From positions 434,001-498,000 of the forward strand of contig NZ_WAGX01000007.1 of NCBI RefSeq assembly GCF_008830185.1: DNA of 64,000 nt, given 5' to 3'. The notes below the pieces were generated by a model, which was not told where the DNA came from, ran no database searches, and was given only the letters and a program-made list of their open reading frames with translations. Positions 41,969 through 51,034 of this stretch are shown here, in pieces; the first letter of the stretch is position 1; every line of letters begins with the position of its first letter. The stretch is from Candidatus Galacturonatibacter soehngenii (GTDB lineage: Bacteria > Bacillota > Clostridia > Lachnospirales > Lachnospiraceae). The position numbers and the translations under genes were made by a program.

Positions 41969-44632
41969 CTACTCTGATTTTCTTAAACGCTCTACAATGG
42001 TATGATTAGAGCTAAAACGATAAGAAACCAAAGGTAATACAATTCCTAGCAATATGAATATTGGAGTCACAACAATGATTGGAAGTAAAGTAAAGCGATA
42101 CGTAAAAAACCAAAGTATACTTTCTAATACCTTACGAAACATCGGCCCCATAATCAGACTAAGAATCAGGGAGATACCAATTACAAATGCGGTATAAATA
42201 AGTCCTTCAAAAACAAGCATTTGGTTTAATTGCTTTCCTGTCATTCCTATGGATTGTAGCATTGCAAATTCTCGTTGTCGTGCCATAATAGAGGTTAGTA
42301 TCGCATTTAAAAAGTTAAGGATACCAACGAACCCTACAATCGCACTCAATACGCTTCCAAGTAAAAGAAACATATTTTTAAATTCCTTGAATTCATCCAT
42401 ATACGACTGTTTCGACTCGTAATCTAGGGTAGGTTCAATATTTTCTGTGTAGTCTTTTAAAAATGCTTCCATAGCAGCATTTGTCTCTTTTGTAGTGTCA
42501 TATAGATAAGTCATAATACCAGACGTATTGCTATCTTTTTGAAACACCTTGGCGTTTAAAACAAAAGCATCCGTCCCATAGTAGCGATAGGACATGGAAT
42601 GACGCATAGTTACACAGGCAGCTACAGTATACGTGATATCACGATAAGTAGAAGGTCGAAGTGCCAAGCTGGCTTCATCTACATTTGTTATGTCTGTCAC
42701 GACTTCTCCTGTTTGTGGATCGTAGTATTCCATTGTATCAACGTAGCGCAGGGTAACTTGATCTCCCACCTTAGCCCAGTGACTATCAGGTTCCAATACA
42801 TTGTAATCATCCGTATGATATACTGCAGCAATAGCATTTTGTGAGGAATCATAAAGAGCAGAAAGATCGCCCTCCACCACCGTTAACTGATCCAGTGGAT
42901 ATTTTTCCATTCCATATAATTGTGCATCATCGGTAACCAATCCCTCTTTCGTATCTTCACCTTCAAGCATTTGAGTTACGGTATCCTTATCATTATACTT
43001 TCCATGAAGCTGATAGTACCAATCCTTTTCTGTGAACTCCTTAATATTGCTTGTAGCGCCATAGATACGACCAGAATCAGTAAAGGTGCCTTGTTCTTCA
43101 AGGTCTTTTATAACTTCTTCAGGTAAGGCAGTTTCTTGGCTAAAGAAATCTGCGTTGGTCTGAAAATAAGAGGCGTTTGCCACAATAAAATCTGATACAA
43201 CATTTTTTTGCAAATATTTTTCCATGTCAAATCCATTTGTGAATAGGACTGTTAATTGGAGAAGAACAACGGCTAAAGAAAGTGAGATTACCACTAATAC
43301 TGTTTTTGAAATATTACGAGATAAATTTGCAAAGGCCATTTGAAACAGATTTAAGTGCTCCTTGTTCTTTCTATTTGTTTTTTTTACGTTCGTACGTTCT
43401 GTATAGCGGACAGCTTCAATGGGAGATACCTTTGAAGCGATTTTTCCTGGTTTTTTGCAAGATATAAAAACAGTAACCAAAGAAAAGAGAATAGCTCCAG
43501 CAAAAATCAACGGATTTGTTGTTACAAAAACATTCTTATAGGAGAGTGTAGACATAATAACTGGAGCCAGAATATTACCGCATAGGTATCCTAAAAGAAG
43601 GCCAATTGGAATACCCAAGGTAGATAAAAGTAAGGCTTGTTGAAGGATAAGCTTTTTCATTTGTTTTCCTGTCGTTCCAATAGTCTTTAGGAGACCATAA
43701 AAACGAATATCATTTGAAACAGAGATTTGAAAAATATTATAAATTATCAAATACCCAGTAAATATAATGAGTAAGAGCAACAAAAGTATTAAAATAAAAG
43801 TTCCAGCGTCAATATTTTGTGACAACTGTGCGCCAACATACGCCCAATTTATGCCGATTCCTATGTAGTTATTTGTGCTTTGATCCTTTGATTGATAACC
43901 ATTTCGTTCCAGTATGGTATTTAAATCGTCTTCAATGTGTGCTGCATTTTTTAAATAAACATTTAAAGTCCAGCTACCCGTTTTATCCTTTTCATGTATC
44001 TTTTCATAACTTGCTAAGGTATTGTTAGCATAGGATAAAGGAACAATGATATGGCTGGCATAAGATGCCGCATCGTAGTTCCACCAGCCTGACAGTGTAA
44101 AAGTATCTGTCACGGACTTAGCAGAGTTTGTATCAAGACCTAGGCGATATGTAATGGTAATTTGCTGTCCTATCTTTGGCTCTATGCCAAGAAGCTTAAG
44201 GACTCTAGTATCACAAGCCATTTCATTTGTACCTTCTTTTGGTAAAGAACCAACATCAGGTATGCAAAAAGAAGATTTTACACATACTTCATCCATATAA
44301 CTAACTTCAACATGAGCCTTATGAAAAGGAACATCAGCAGGCATTCCAAGTATAAGTCTTGCACCAGATTCTTTTATAAGTGGATCTTTTGAAAGAGTAT
44401 CTAATATCTCCTTTGTAATGTATTTAAAACCTCCATGGAAATCCCCTCCTACTTGTCGAAATGTAGCCTGTTGATAGGAATGTAAAATCGTTCCCGTTAT
44501 GGTAAATAAGGTGGTAAATAACATGGTAGTCAAAGCAATTGCAAAGATGGCAATACAATTACGTGTAGGATTGGATTGAAAGCTTCTTTTGGCAAGATTT
44601 GCAATTACTTTGTTATTCTTTACTTTAATCAA
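41969..44632 (-). CDS. FtsX-like ABC transporter permease
   Basis: 887-aa membrane protein of the MacB/FtsX permease type. It has an N-terminal membrane helix (about 17-40), a large external domain (about 45-265), three helices with the typical FtsX segment (about 280-395), the linker KVSPIEAVRYTERT, another helix (about 440-460), a second external domain (about 470-745) and three C-terminal helices. The two halves repeat the FtsX fold; the element GxTGKQxxxxLxxxxL occurs in both. It overlaps the ATPase gene by 4 nt. Such exporters with a two-component system next to them often confer resistance to antimicrobial peptides or handle lipids/peptides at the cell surface. Confidence 0.88.
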   Translation of the reverse strand: MIKVKNNKVIANLAKRSFQSNPTRNCIAIFAIALTTMLFTTLFTITGTILHSYQQATFRQVGGDFHGGFKYITKEILDTLSKDPLIKESGARLILGMPADVPFHKAHVEVSYMDEVCVKSSFCIPDVGSLPKEGTNEMACDTRVLKLLGIEPKIGQQITITYRLGLDTNSAKSVTDTFTLSGWWNYDAASYASHIIVPLSYANNTLASYEKIHEKDKTGSWTLNVYLKNAAHIEDDLNTILERNGYQSKDQSTNNYIGIGINWAYVGAQLSQNIDAGTFILILLLLLLIIFTGYLIIYNIFQISVSNDIRFYGLLKTIGTTGKQMKKLILQQALLLSTLGIPIGLLLGYLCGNILAPVIMSTLSYKNVFVTTNPLIFAGAILFSLVTVFISCKKPGKIASKVSPIEAVRYTERTNVKKTNRKNKEHLNLFQMAFANLSRNISKTVLVVISLSLAVVLLQLTVLFTNGFDMEKYLQKNVVSDFIVANASYFQTNADFFSQETALPEEVIKDLEEQGTFTDSGRIYGATSNIKEFTEKDWYYQLHGKYNDKDTVTQMLEGEDTKEGLVTDDAQLYGMEKYPLDQLTVVEGDLSALYDSSQNAIAAVYHTDDYNVLEPDSHWAKVGDQVTLRYVDTMEYYDPQTGEVVTDITNVDEASLALRPSTYRDITYTVAACVTMRHSMSYRYYGTDAFVLNAKVFQKDSNTSGIMTYLYDTTKETNAAMEAFLKDYTENIEPTLDYESKQSYMDEFKEFKNMFLLLGSVLSAIVGFVGILNFLNAILTSIMARQREFAMLQSIGMTGKQLNQMLVFEGLIYTAFVIGISLILSLIMGPMFRKVLESILWFFTYRFTLLPIIVVTPIFILLGIVLPLVSYRFSSNHTIVERLRKSE

Positions 44633-45306
44633 GCCAAAGCACCCCCTACAATTTTTCCATCTTCAATATGGATGATGCGATCGGCAAGCTGAGCAATCTC
44701 TTCATTATGAGTAATCATAACTATGGTTTGACCAAATTTTTGACTGGTTACCTTCAAAAGCGAAAGCACGTCTTGGCTAGTCTTACTATCTAAGTTCCCA
44801 GTTGGCTCATCTGCAAGAATGATTGCAGGTTTAAAAGCCAATGCACGTGCTATGGCGACTCTTTGTTGCTGACCGCCAGAAAGATTATTGGAAAGATTGT
44901 TAAGCTTTTGTTCTAGACCAAGCGTATGAATGATTTGGTCTAAATATGCTTTGTCAGGAATATTGCCGTCAAGTTGTATTGGTAAAACTATATTTTCATA
45001 TACAGTAAGAATAGGGACTAAATTATAATTTTGAAATACAAAACCGATTTTCCTACGTCGAAAGATAGTAAGTTGTTCTTCATTTAGCTGAAAGATTTCT
45101 TTTCCATCGACATGTACACTTCCTTTTGTAGGACGATCAAGACCACCAAGCATATGAAGTAAAGTGGATTTACCACTTCCAGACATTCCAACGACTGCGA
45201 CAAATTCTCCTCTTTTTATTTCTAGATTTACATCATCAAGCGCATGTACCATTGTTTCACCAGAACCATAGATTTTAGTTAGAGATTGCGTTTCTAGGAT
45301 ATTCAT
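44629..45306 (-). CDS. ABC transporter ATPase, LolD/MacB type
   Basis: 225-aa ATPase partner of the FtsX-like permease. Walker A GMSGSGKST, Q-loop VFQNYNLVP, signature LSGGQQQRVAIARAL, Walker B IILADEPTGNLDS, switch His in VMITHNEEIA. N-terminal ETQSLTKIYGSGETMVHALD is the hallmark of this subfamily. GGAGG precedes the start. Overlaps the permease gene by 4 nt. Preceded by a hairpin-forming region and the two-component genes. Confidence 0.94.
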   Translation of the reverse strand: MNILETQSLTKIYGSGETMVHALDDVNLEIKRGEFVAVVGMSGSGKSTLLHMLGGLDRPTKGSVHVDGKEIFQLNEEQLTIFRRRKIGFVFQNYNLVPILTVYENIVLPIQLDGNIPDKAYLDQIIHTLGLEQKLNNLSNNLSGGQQQRVAIARALAFKPAIILADEPTGNLDSKTSQDVLSLLKVTSQKFGQTIVMITHNEEIAQLADRIIHIEDGKIVGGALA

Positions 45307-45380
45307 TTGCTATTACCTCCATTTTAAGCATTTGGTTTCACTACTTGTGTGATACCATAAAAAAACTATAACAAGAAAAT

Positions 45381-45428
45381 CTTTCCACAATCTTTCTGTA
45401 CCAAATGAAAATGTGACAGAATGGAAAG
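45381..45428 (-). promoter_or_regulatory. Long interrupted inverted repeat between the kinase and exporter genes
   Basis: CTTTCCA (45381-45387) and TTCTGT (45394-45399) are complementary to the contiguous ACAGAATGGAAAG (45416-45428). It may be a terminator for the kinase gene (weak T run on the minus strand) or a binding site for the response regulator controlling the ABC genes. Confidence 0.45.
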
Positions 45429-45448
45429 ATTTTAAGGTCCTAGAAATA

Positions 45449-46369
45449 CTAGTTGGGTTTTTGCTTTAATAAAAAGGTTGAAAATGTACTTCCTTTTCCT
45501 ATTACGGAAGATAATTTTATGTATCCCCCTTCTTTGCTAATAATTTGCCTAGATAAATACAATCCAATTCCAACACCCTCCATCGTACTTACGTTAGGAG
45601 AACGATAAAAACGCTTAAATATTTTCGATTGTTCCTCCACAGCAATCCCAATTCCATTATCCTCAATATCAATGCGACAAAAAAATTCATAAGAAATAAC
45701 GCGGATAAGAATGGAAGTACCACTAGAGGAGTATTTTATGGCATTGTCAAGAATATTAAGGATTGCTTCACTTGTCCATTTGTAGTCAAAGTATGCACAT
45801 TCCTTTGTAGGACTTATCACTAATTTAATTTCCTTTTCCAAAGCTTTATGTTCAACCTGTTTACAGATATCTTTTAACATAGGAATAATTTCATTTATAG
45901 TAGGATGCAAAGTGAAGATATCTGTTTCTAAACGTGATGTTTTTACAAGTGAATCAATTAAAAAATTAAGTTTTAAGGCTTGCTTATTTAAGGTGTTTAC
46001 ACAGGCTTCACATTCTGGTGAAAGTGTTTGCTCGCTTAAAAGCTGTGAATATAACATAATATTTGAAATAGGCGTTTTGGTTTGATGAGAGATATCGGAT
46101 ATCAATTCTTTGATTTTATCCTTATCCTTAGCTAATTTTTTTGAGGCAGTTTCCATTCCTCTTAGATATTGTGCAAACCTGGCTTCCACCGAGGAGAGTA
46201 GACTCTCATCATAGGTATTTTCGGTAAAGGTTCCAGATATTGCAGCATCAATCATACGATTAAGGGTCACTAGTGTACGACGCTGCTTTCTACGGCTCAT
46301 TAGCATAACGACTACAGCACTTACGGTACAAATGAGTAAGAGGATTACTATTATGTGTGAAAGGTTCAT
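45449..46369 (-). CDS. Sensor histidine kinase
   Basis: 306-aa kinase with one N-terminal membrane helix (about 5-25) and almost no external domain, so it probably senses within the membrane or through the ABC exporter. HisKA box with phospho-histidine H95 in SDISHQTKTPISN; ATPase N box NILDNAIKYS, G1 DNGIGI, F box FKRFYRS, G2 GVGIGLYLSR. The start at 46369 overlaps the regulator stop as ATGA (4 nt); an ATG at 46387 is also in frame. Paired with the response regulator upstream, and probably controlling the ABC exporter downstream. Confidence 0.92.
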   Translation of the reverse strand: MNLSHIIVILLLICTVSAVVVMLMSRRKQRRTLVTLNRMIDAAISGTFTENTYDESLLSSVEARFAQYLRGMETASKKLAKDKDKIKELISDISHQTKTPISNIMLYSQLLSEQTLSPECEACVNTLNKQALKLNFLIDSLVKTSRLETDIFTLHPTINEIIPMLKDICKQVEHKALEKEIKLVISPTKECAYFDYKWTSEAILNILDNAIKYSSSGTSILIRVISYEFFCRIDIEDNGIGIAVEEQSKIFKRFYRSPNVSTMEGVGIGLYLSRQIISKEGGYIKLSSVIGKGSTFSTFLLKQKPN

Positions 46370-47049
46370 GTTCGATTCACCACCCATGTATACCCTACTC
46401 CGTAAATGGTTTTTATATATTCAGGTTTTGAGGGATTTTCTTCCAACTTATTACGAAGTCGCTTAATCGAGACAGAGAGTGCATTTTCATCTACATATTC
46501 GACTGCATCGGTCCAGATTCGATCAATGCACGTTTCTCTTGGAAGGATTCGTCCTTTGTTCTCGACTAAGAGCCGTAGAAGCTTTTGTTCTGTCCTACTA
46601 AGTTCAATGGGAGTATTCTTTTTAAAAAACTCGATTCGTTCAAAATCAAAACAAAAGTCGTCTAGTTCTATTTTTGTGCTAGGATATGTCACTTGTTTTC
46701 GAAGCTGAGTATGGATTCTGGCTCTTAAAATAGCCAGACTAAATGGTTTTGTAATATAATCATCTGCCCCAAGTTCAAGGCCCATTACAACATCGGTTTC
46801 CATATCGTTGGCAGTGAGCAAAATGATAGGAGTAGTATCCTTACTTTTCAATTCTTTTAGAAATTGAAGTCCATTTCCATCTGGAAGATTGATGTCTAAT
46901 AGGATTAAATCATATTGCAAAGAACAAATCTGTTCTTTTGCAAAATGCAGATTCAAACATGGTGTAACTGCAATTTCATTGGTGGAAAGAGCAAGTATAA
47001 TTCCATCACTTAAGGATTTATCATCTTCAATTAATAATATATTTTTCAT
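46366..47049 (-). CDS. OmpR/PhoB-type response regulator
   Basis: 227-aa DNA-binding response regulator. The receiver domain (1-115) has the phospho-acceptor D52 (LILLDINLPDG), acidic pocket E8-D9-D10, and K in ITKPFS. The C-terminal winged helix (about 125-225) has RTEQKLLRLLVENKGRILPR and RLRNKLEENPSKPEYIKTIYGVGYTW as in the PhoB family (parts named). The start at 47049 is preceded by GGAGG; an ATG at 47061 is also in frame but would sit before that SD. First gene of the minus-strand group with the kinase and ABC exporter. Confidence 0.93.
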   Translation of the reverse strand: MKNILLIEDDKSLSDGIILALSTNEIAVTPCLNLHFAKEQICSLQYDLILLDINLPDGNGLQFLKELKSKDTTPIILLTANDMETDVVMGLELGADDYITKPFSLAILRARIHTQLRKQVTYPSTKIELDDFCFDFERIEFFKKNTPIELSRTEQKLLRLLVENKGRILPRETCIDRIWTDAVEYVDENALSVSIKRLRNKLEENPSKPEYIKTIYGVGYTWVVNRT

Positions 47050-47191
47050 AACAGCCTCCATAGATTAATTGAAATACGTTTGGTTGTTAGTATCATATTA
47101 CTAGCCTTTGTATCGGAATGCAAATATTAAAATAAAAGAAAAGGATGAGAAATCAAAACCAACGTCTCCTAGCATAGAAGAAAACTATGAC

Positions 47192-47220
47192 TTGACAGCA
47201 CAAAGAATCAGACCTATAAT
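47192..47220 (+). promoter_or_regulatory. Consensus promoter of the thiW transcript
   Basis: TTGACA (47192-47197), 17-bp spacer, TATAAT (47215-47220): exact consensus, immediately before the riboswitch. Confidence 0.85.
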
Positions 47221-47232
47221 AACAGCAATTAA

Positions 47233-47326
47233 ATAGTATCGGGAGCTTGTGAGACAGGCTGAGAGGAAACTATAGTTTCGACCGTACCTGATTTGGATAA
47301 TGCCAACGTAGGGATTACAATGCTAT
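47233..47326 (+). promoter_or_regulatory. TPP riboswitch (THI element)
   Basis: Thiamine pyrophosphate sensor. The conserved parts are present: GGGAGC, then CTGAGA (47259-47264), GACCGT, and ACCTGATTTGGATAATGCCA followed by ACGTAGGGA. P1 can be formed by ATAGTA (47233-47238) and TGCTAT (47321-47326). A terminator follows at 47347, so thiamine pyrophosphate should switch off the downstream thiW gene. Confidence 0.95.
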
Positions 47327-47346
47327 AAATTATTATATGTATTCGT

Positions 47347-47378
47347 ATGAGATATACCTATGGGTGTATCTCATTTTT
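47347..47378 (+). terminator. Terminator controlled by the TPP riboswitch
   Basis: ATGAGATATACC (47347-47358) pairs with GGGTGTATCTCAT (47362-47374), followed by TTTTT. Confidence 0.9.
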
Positions 47379-47444
47379 GCGTTGTAGAGGAATTCATTCC
47401 ATCCATTCATATTTAATTAATTAAAAGCAGAAGGAGAGATTTGT

Positions 47445-47945
47445 ATGAAAGTAAAGAAACTAGCATTAGCAGGTGTATTGGTGGCGATGGGGGTAGTGTG
47501 TTCTGCCTTTTATATTCCTATTGGCGTGGCAAAGGCATTTCCAGTGCAACATTTTGTAAATGTGATAGCGGCAGTTGTTTTAGGACCTGTTTATGGTGTG
47601 GGAATGGCATTTGCCACATCCTTGCTTCGTAATGTGATGGGAACTGGTAGTTTGCTAGCTTTTCCGGGTAGTATGTGCGGAGCCCTGTTAAGTGGTCTTA
47701 TGTATCGTTATAGCAAAAATATTTATGGAGCGGTATTAGGAGAGATATTTGGAACGGGAATAGTAGGTGCAATTTTGGCTTATCCGATAGCAGCTTTGTT
47801 TTTATCGAGTACAGTCGCTATCTATGGTTTTATTCTTCCCTTCCTTATAAGTACTGTGGTTGGATCAAGTCTTTCGTTACTTCTATTAATTACTTTGAAA
47901 AGAAGTAGTGTATTGTTTCGGTTGCAACATGGGGAAGAAATATAA
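47445..47945 (+). CDS. thiW: ThiW, S component of a thiamine/thiazole ECF transporter
   Basis: 166-aa membrane protein with 5-6 helices that binds a thiamine precursor (probably hydroxyethylthiazole) for an energy-coupling-factor transporter; the shared EcfAAT module is encoded elsewhere. Family segments: VLVAMGVVCSAFYIPIGVAK, PVQHFVNVIAAVVLGPVYG, LLRNVMGTGSLLAFPGSM. AAGGAGAG precedes the start. Single-gene transcript under a TPP riboswitch, followed by a terminator; no thiazole kinase thiM nearby. Confidence 0.93.
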   Translation: MKVKKLALAGVLVAMGVVCSAFYIPIGVAKAFPVQHFVNVIAAVVLGPVYGVGMAFATSLLRNVMGTGSLLAFPGSMCGALLSGLMYRYSKNIYGAVLGEIFGTGIVGAILAYPIAALFLSSTVAIYGFILPFLISTVVGSSLSLLLLITLKRSSVLFRLQHGEEI

Positions 47946-47977
47946 GAACATGTAAAAGTTTAATAATAGAATTAATA

Positions 47978-48020
47978 AGAGAATTCTAAGTCAATATTTT
48001 GGCTTAAGAATTCTCTTTTT
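47978..48020 (+). terminator. Terminator after thiW
   Basis: AGAGAATTCT (47978-47987) pairs with AGAATTCTCT (48007-48016), followed by T residues. Confidence 0.85.
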
Positions 48021-48096
48021 ATATAAATGTTTTGAATAAAAAAAACTAGTACAAATTCATAAAAAGCACGTTTGATTTATAGTAATTTATACATGA

Positions 48097-48125
48097 TTGA
48101 CAATAACATATTAACATGTTAACAT
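48097..48125 (+). promoter_or_regulatory. Promoter and palindromic operator of the TRAP operon
   Basis: TTGACA (48097-48102), 17-bp spacer, TAACAT (48120-48125). The perfect 12-bp palindrome TTAACATGTTAA (48111-48122) lies in the spacer and touches the -10, so a bound repressor would block polymerase. The GntR-family gene at the end of the operon is the likely binder. Confidence 0.65.
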
Positions 48126-48153
48126 ATTATTATAAAAAGGAGGTAAATGAAGT

Positions 48154-49206
48154 ATGAAAAAACTATTATCAATTGTTTTGGCGGGAGTGTTAACCGTATC
48201 TTTAACAGCATGTGCAGGCAAAGGAAGTTCAAGCGAAGTAGAGTCTAACTCAAATGAAACTACAAAAACAGATTCTAAGGCAGAGGTTGCCGCTACGCAA
48301 GGGAAGTATACCTTAAAGATTGGAACTGCATTAAGTGAGAACGACCCTTTGTATCAAGCCTTGGAGAATGTATTTGAAAAAAATGTAGAAGAACAAACAA
48401 ATGGTGAAGTTCAGGTTGAGATTTACTCTAGCTCACAGCTTGGAAGTGATGAAGATGTTTTGGAACAGGCGCTTGTAGGGGCAGGCGTTGGTATTATTAC
48501 AGATCCAGGCCGTTTAAGCAACTATGTGTATGACTTTGGTGTATTACAGGCGCCATATATTGCCGATAGCTATGAAGAGGTGCTAAAGCTATTTGCAACG
48601 GATGTATATAAAGACTTGTGTAGCCAGATTGAGCAACAAGGGTTCAATATTTTATCCTTTAATTATTATCAGGGAGAAAGAGAACTGTTTACAAAAAAAC
48701 CAATTGTAGAGCCAAGTGATTTAAAAGGACAAAGAATTCGTTCTTCAGGATCACAGGTTGTAACAGCAACTTTGGAGGCTATGGGTGCGAATACAACTGT
48801 TTTAGCTTGGTCAGAGGCATATCAGGCATTACAGCAACAAGTAATTGAAGGGGTTGAGGTACATCTTTCAGCAGCAGTAGGTTCTTCTATGCAAGAGGTT
48901 ACGAAATACTTATCATTTACAGGACACCAGCAGTTACTTACAGCATTAGTAATATCGGATGCTTGGATGAAGAGTTTACCAGAAGAATATCAAACAATTT
49001 TAATTGATCAGTCTTATAAGGCTGGAACTGCAGCTTCAGAAGCGGTATTAGCGAAAAACGAAGAGTACCTTCGCACATTAAAAGAAGGTGGTATTGAAGT
49101 GATTGAATGTAATAAAGAAGCTTTTAAGGAAGCATGTAATATAGCTTATGAAACACTAGGATATACACAAATTAAAGCCAAACTAGATGCTGAATTAGGT
49201 AGATAA
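48154..49206 (+). CDS. TRAP transporter substrate-binding protein, DctP type
   Basis: 350-aa extracellular solute receptor of a tripartite ATP-independent periplasmic transporter. Lipobox VSLTAC puts lipid at C20, as expected for a Gram-positive cell; a Ser/Asn/Thr-rich linker follows. Family motifs: IYSSSQLGSDEDVLEQAL, DLKGQRIRSSGSQVV, EAYQALQQQVIEGVE; the arginine in the middle motif binds the ligand carboxylate. AAGGAGG upstream. First gene of the operon, so the ligand is probably a sugar acid such as a (keto)gulonate-type compound. Confidence 0.93.
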   Translation: MKKLLSIVLAGVLTVSLTACAGKGSSSEVESNSNETTKTDSKAEVAATQGKYTLKIGTALSENDPLYQALENVFEKNVEEQTNGEVQVEIYSSSQLGSDEDVLEQALVGAGVGIITDPGRLSNYVYDFGVLQAPYIADSYEEVLKLFATDVYKDLCSQIEQQGFNILSFNYYQGERELFTKKPIVEPSDLKGQRIRSSGSQVVTATLEAMGANTTVLAWSEAYQALQQQVIEGVEVHLSAAVGSSMQEVTKYLSFTGHQQLLTALVISDAWMKSLPEEYQTILIDQSYKAGTAASEAVLAKNEEYLRTLKEGGIEVIECNKEAFKEACNIAYETLGYTQIKAKLDAELGR

Positions 49207-49223
49207 ATGTAAGGAGAGATTTG

Positions 49224-49733
49224 ATGGTTAAGAAGTTTGAAGAGCTACTTTCTAAAATAGAAATCAGTATCGTGTGTCTGGGTTTGGGTCTGCTCATTAT
49301 AACTGTGTTTGCAGCTGCAATCTTACGCTTTTTTGGTATTGACATGTCGATATCAACCGATTTGGCACAGTTGACATTTGCTTGGGTTAGTTTTATTGGT
49401 GCTGATTTAGCAATGAGGCAAAATAAACACATGGGTGTTGATATGCTAGTAAATCGATTTCCTGTAAAACTTAGAAATGCCATATTTTTATTTAATTCTT
49501 TGTTAATGTTAGCGTTTCTTTTGTTTGCAGTATATTATGGAGTTAATTTATGTATTATAAATGCAGCAAGAAAATATAATACACTTTATATCAGTTATTC
49601 CTTTGCGACTGCTAGCTGTCCTGTTGGATGTGCATTGATGTGTCTAACCGTTGTAAAAAACATTGTCACATATGTGAAAAATTTTGTGAAAAACGATTAT
49701 TCTAGTATTGAGAAGGGAGAAATCATAGCATGA
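49224..49733 (+). CDS. TRAP transporter small membrane subunit, DctQ type
   Basis: 169-aa protein with four membrane helices. The motif STDLAQLTFAWVSFIGADLA (about 52-71) is the DctQ signature. The ATG at 49224 is used (AGGAG 7 nt upstream), not the TTG at 49221. Its stop overlaps the DctM start as ATGA. Confidence 0.92.
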   Translation: MVKKFEELLSKIEISIVCLGLGLLIITVFAAAILRFFGIDMSISTDLAQLTFAWVSFIGADLAMRQNKHMGVDMLVNRFPVKLRNAIFLFNSLLMLAFLLFAVYYGVNLCIINAARKYNTLYISYSFATASCPVGCALMCLTVVKNIVTYVKNFVKNDYSSIEKGEIIA

Positions 49734-51010
49734 TATGGTTAGGATTAACATTTATTATACTTCTCGCAATCGGTATGCCAATTGCTTTAACAGTAGGAAT
49801 ATCAGCACTTGTTTTCTTTGTGATTGAGAATGTACCAGTGCAAATTGTAGTTCAAAAAATGGTAAGTAGTACACAATCCTTCTCATTATTAGCAGTACCG
49901 TTCTTTGTATTGGCAGGAAATCTTATGAATGAAACGGGTATTACATCGAGACTGATTAAGTTTGCAACATTGGTAACAGGACATATGCGTGGTGGACTTG
50001 CCCAGGTATCAGTTGTATTATCTTGCTTGATGGGTGGAATATCTGGGTCTGCCACAGCAGATGCCGCAATGGAAAGTCGAATTTTGGGTCCTGATATGGA
50101 GAAAAGAGGATACTCAAAAGGGTTTACTGCGGCGATACTAGCCATGGGAGGATTAATTACTTCCACTATCCCACCTAGCCTTGGACTGATTTTATATGGA
50201 GTAACTGGTGAGGTATCAATCGGTAGATTGTTTATGGGAGGAATAATACCAGGGTTTTTAATGACAGTTGCGTTGATGTTTGCCGTAGCCAAAATTTCTA
50301 AAAAGCGAAGTTATGTGAAGGAACACGAGCATTTTCCAACGATAAAAGAGGTATTAAAAGGTTTATTAGATAACATTTGGGCTCTTATATTTCCAGTGAT
50401 TTTAATTGTTGGAATACGATTTGGTGTATTTACCCCATCGGAGGCAGGAGCTTTTGCAGTAGTATATGCAATATTCGTAGGAGTATTTGTATATAAGGAA
50501 CTTACATTTAAAGTTATGGTAGAATGCTTAAAGCAAACAGCAGTTGATTTGGCAGTAATTATGTTTATTATCATATGTTCCAATGCATTTGGCTATGCAA
50601 TTGTTACAGGGCGTTTACCTCAAACATTAGCCAACTTAATTATACAAACATCAAATAATAAATACATTGTACTAACAATTATTATGATTTTTGTTTTTAT
50701 AGTAGGAATGTTTATGGAAGCAACAGCAAATGTTTTGTTATTAACGCCAATATTCTTACCAATTATAACGCAATATGGAATTGATCCTGTTCATTTTGGA
50801 GTTATGTATATGATCTTAATCACCATGGGAGGTATGACTCCGCCAATTGGAGTTACGATGTATACCACTTGTTCCATACTAGAGTGCCCTGTTGAGAAAT
50901 ATACAAAAGAATCCATTCCTTTTGTAGGAGCGATTGTAGTACTACTTGTCATTCTAGCAGTATTTCCACAGTTAGTATTATTTTTACCAAATTTAATTTA
51001 TGGAGCTTAA
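49730..51010 (+). CDS. TRAP transporter large membrane subunit, DctM type
   Basis: 426-aa polytopic carrier subunit with about 12 helices. Family landmarks: VPFFVLAGNLMNETGIT, GGISGSATADAAM, LITSTIPPSLGLILYG, and GMFMEATANVLLLTPIF. Translation is coupled to DctQ by the 4-nt overlap. Couples solute uptake to a sodium or proton gradient. Confidence 0.95.
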   Translation: MIWLGLTFIILLAIGMPIALTVGISALVFFVIENVPVQIVVQKMVSSTQSFSLLAVPFFVLAGNLMNETGITSRLIKFATLVTGHMRGGLAQVSVVLSCLMGGISGSATADAAMESRILGPDMEKRGYSKGFTAAILAMGGLITSTIPPSLGLILYGVTGEVSIGRLFMGGIIPGFLMTVALMFAVAKISKKRSYVKEHEHFPTIKEVLKGLLDNIWALIFPVILIVGIRFGVFTPSEAGAFAVVYAIFVGVFVYKELTFKVMVECLKQTAVDLAVIMFIIICSNAFGYAIVTGRLPQTLANLIIQTSNNKYIVLTIIMIFVFIVGMFMEATANVLLLTPIFLPIITQYGIDPVHFGVMYMILITMGGMTPPIGVTMYTTCSILECPVEKYTKESIPFVGAIVVLLVILAVFPQLVLFLPNLIYGA

Positions 51011-51034
51011 ATTAATGTATAAAGGAGAACACTT

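Noticed and set aside
49852-50292. 146-aa reverse-strand ORF inside the DctM gene
   Set aside because: Lies entirely within a well-conserved TRAP gene, lacks an SD, and its composition mirrors the membrane gene on the other strand.
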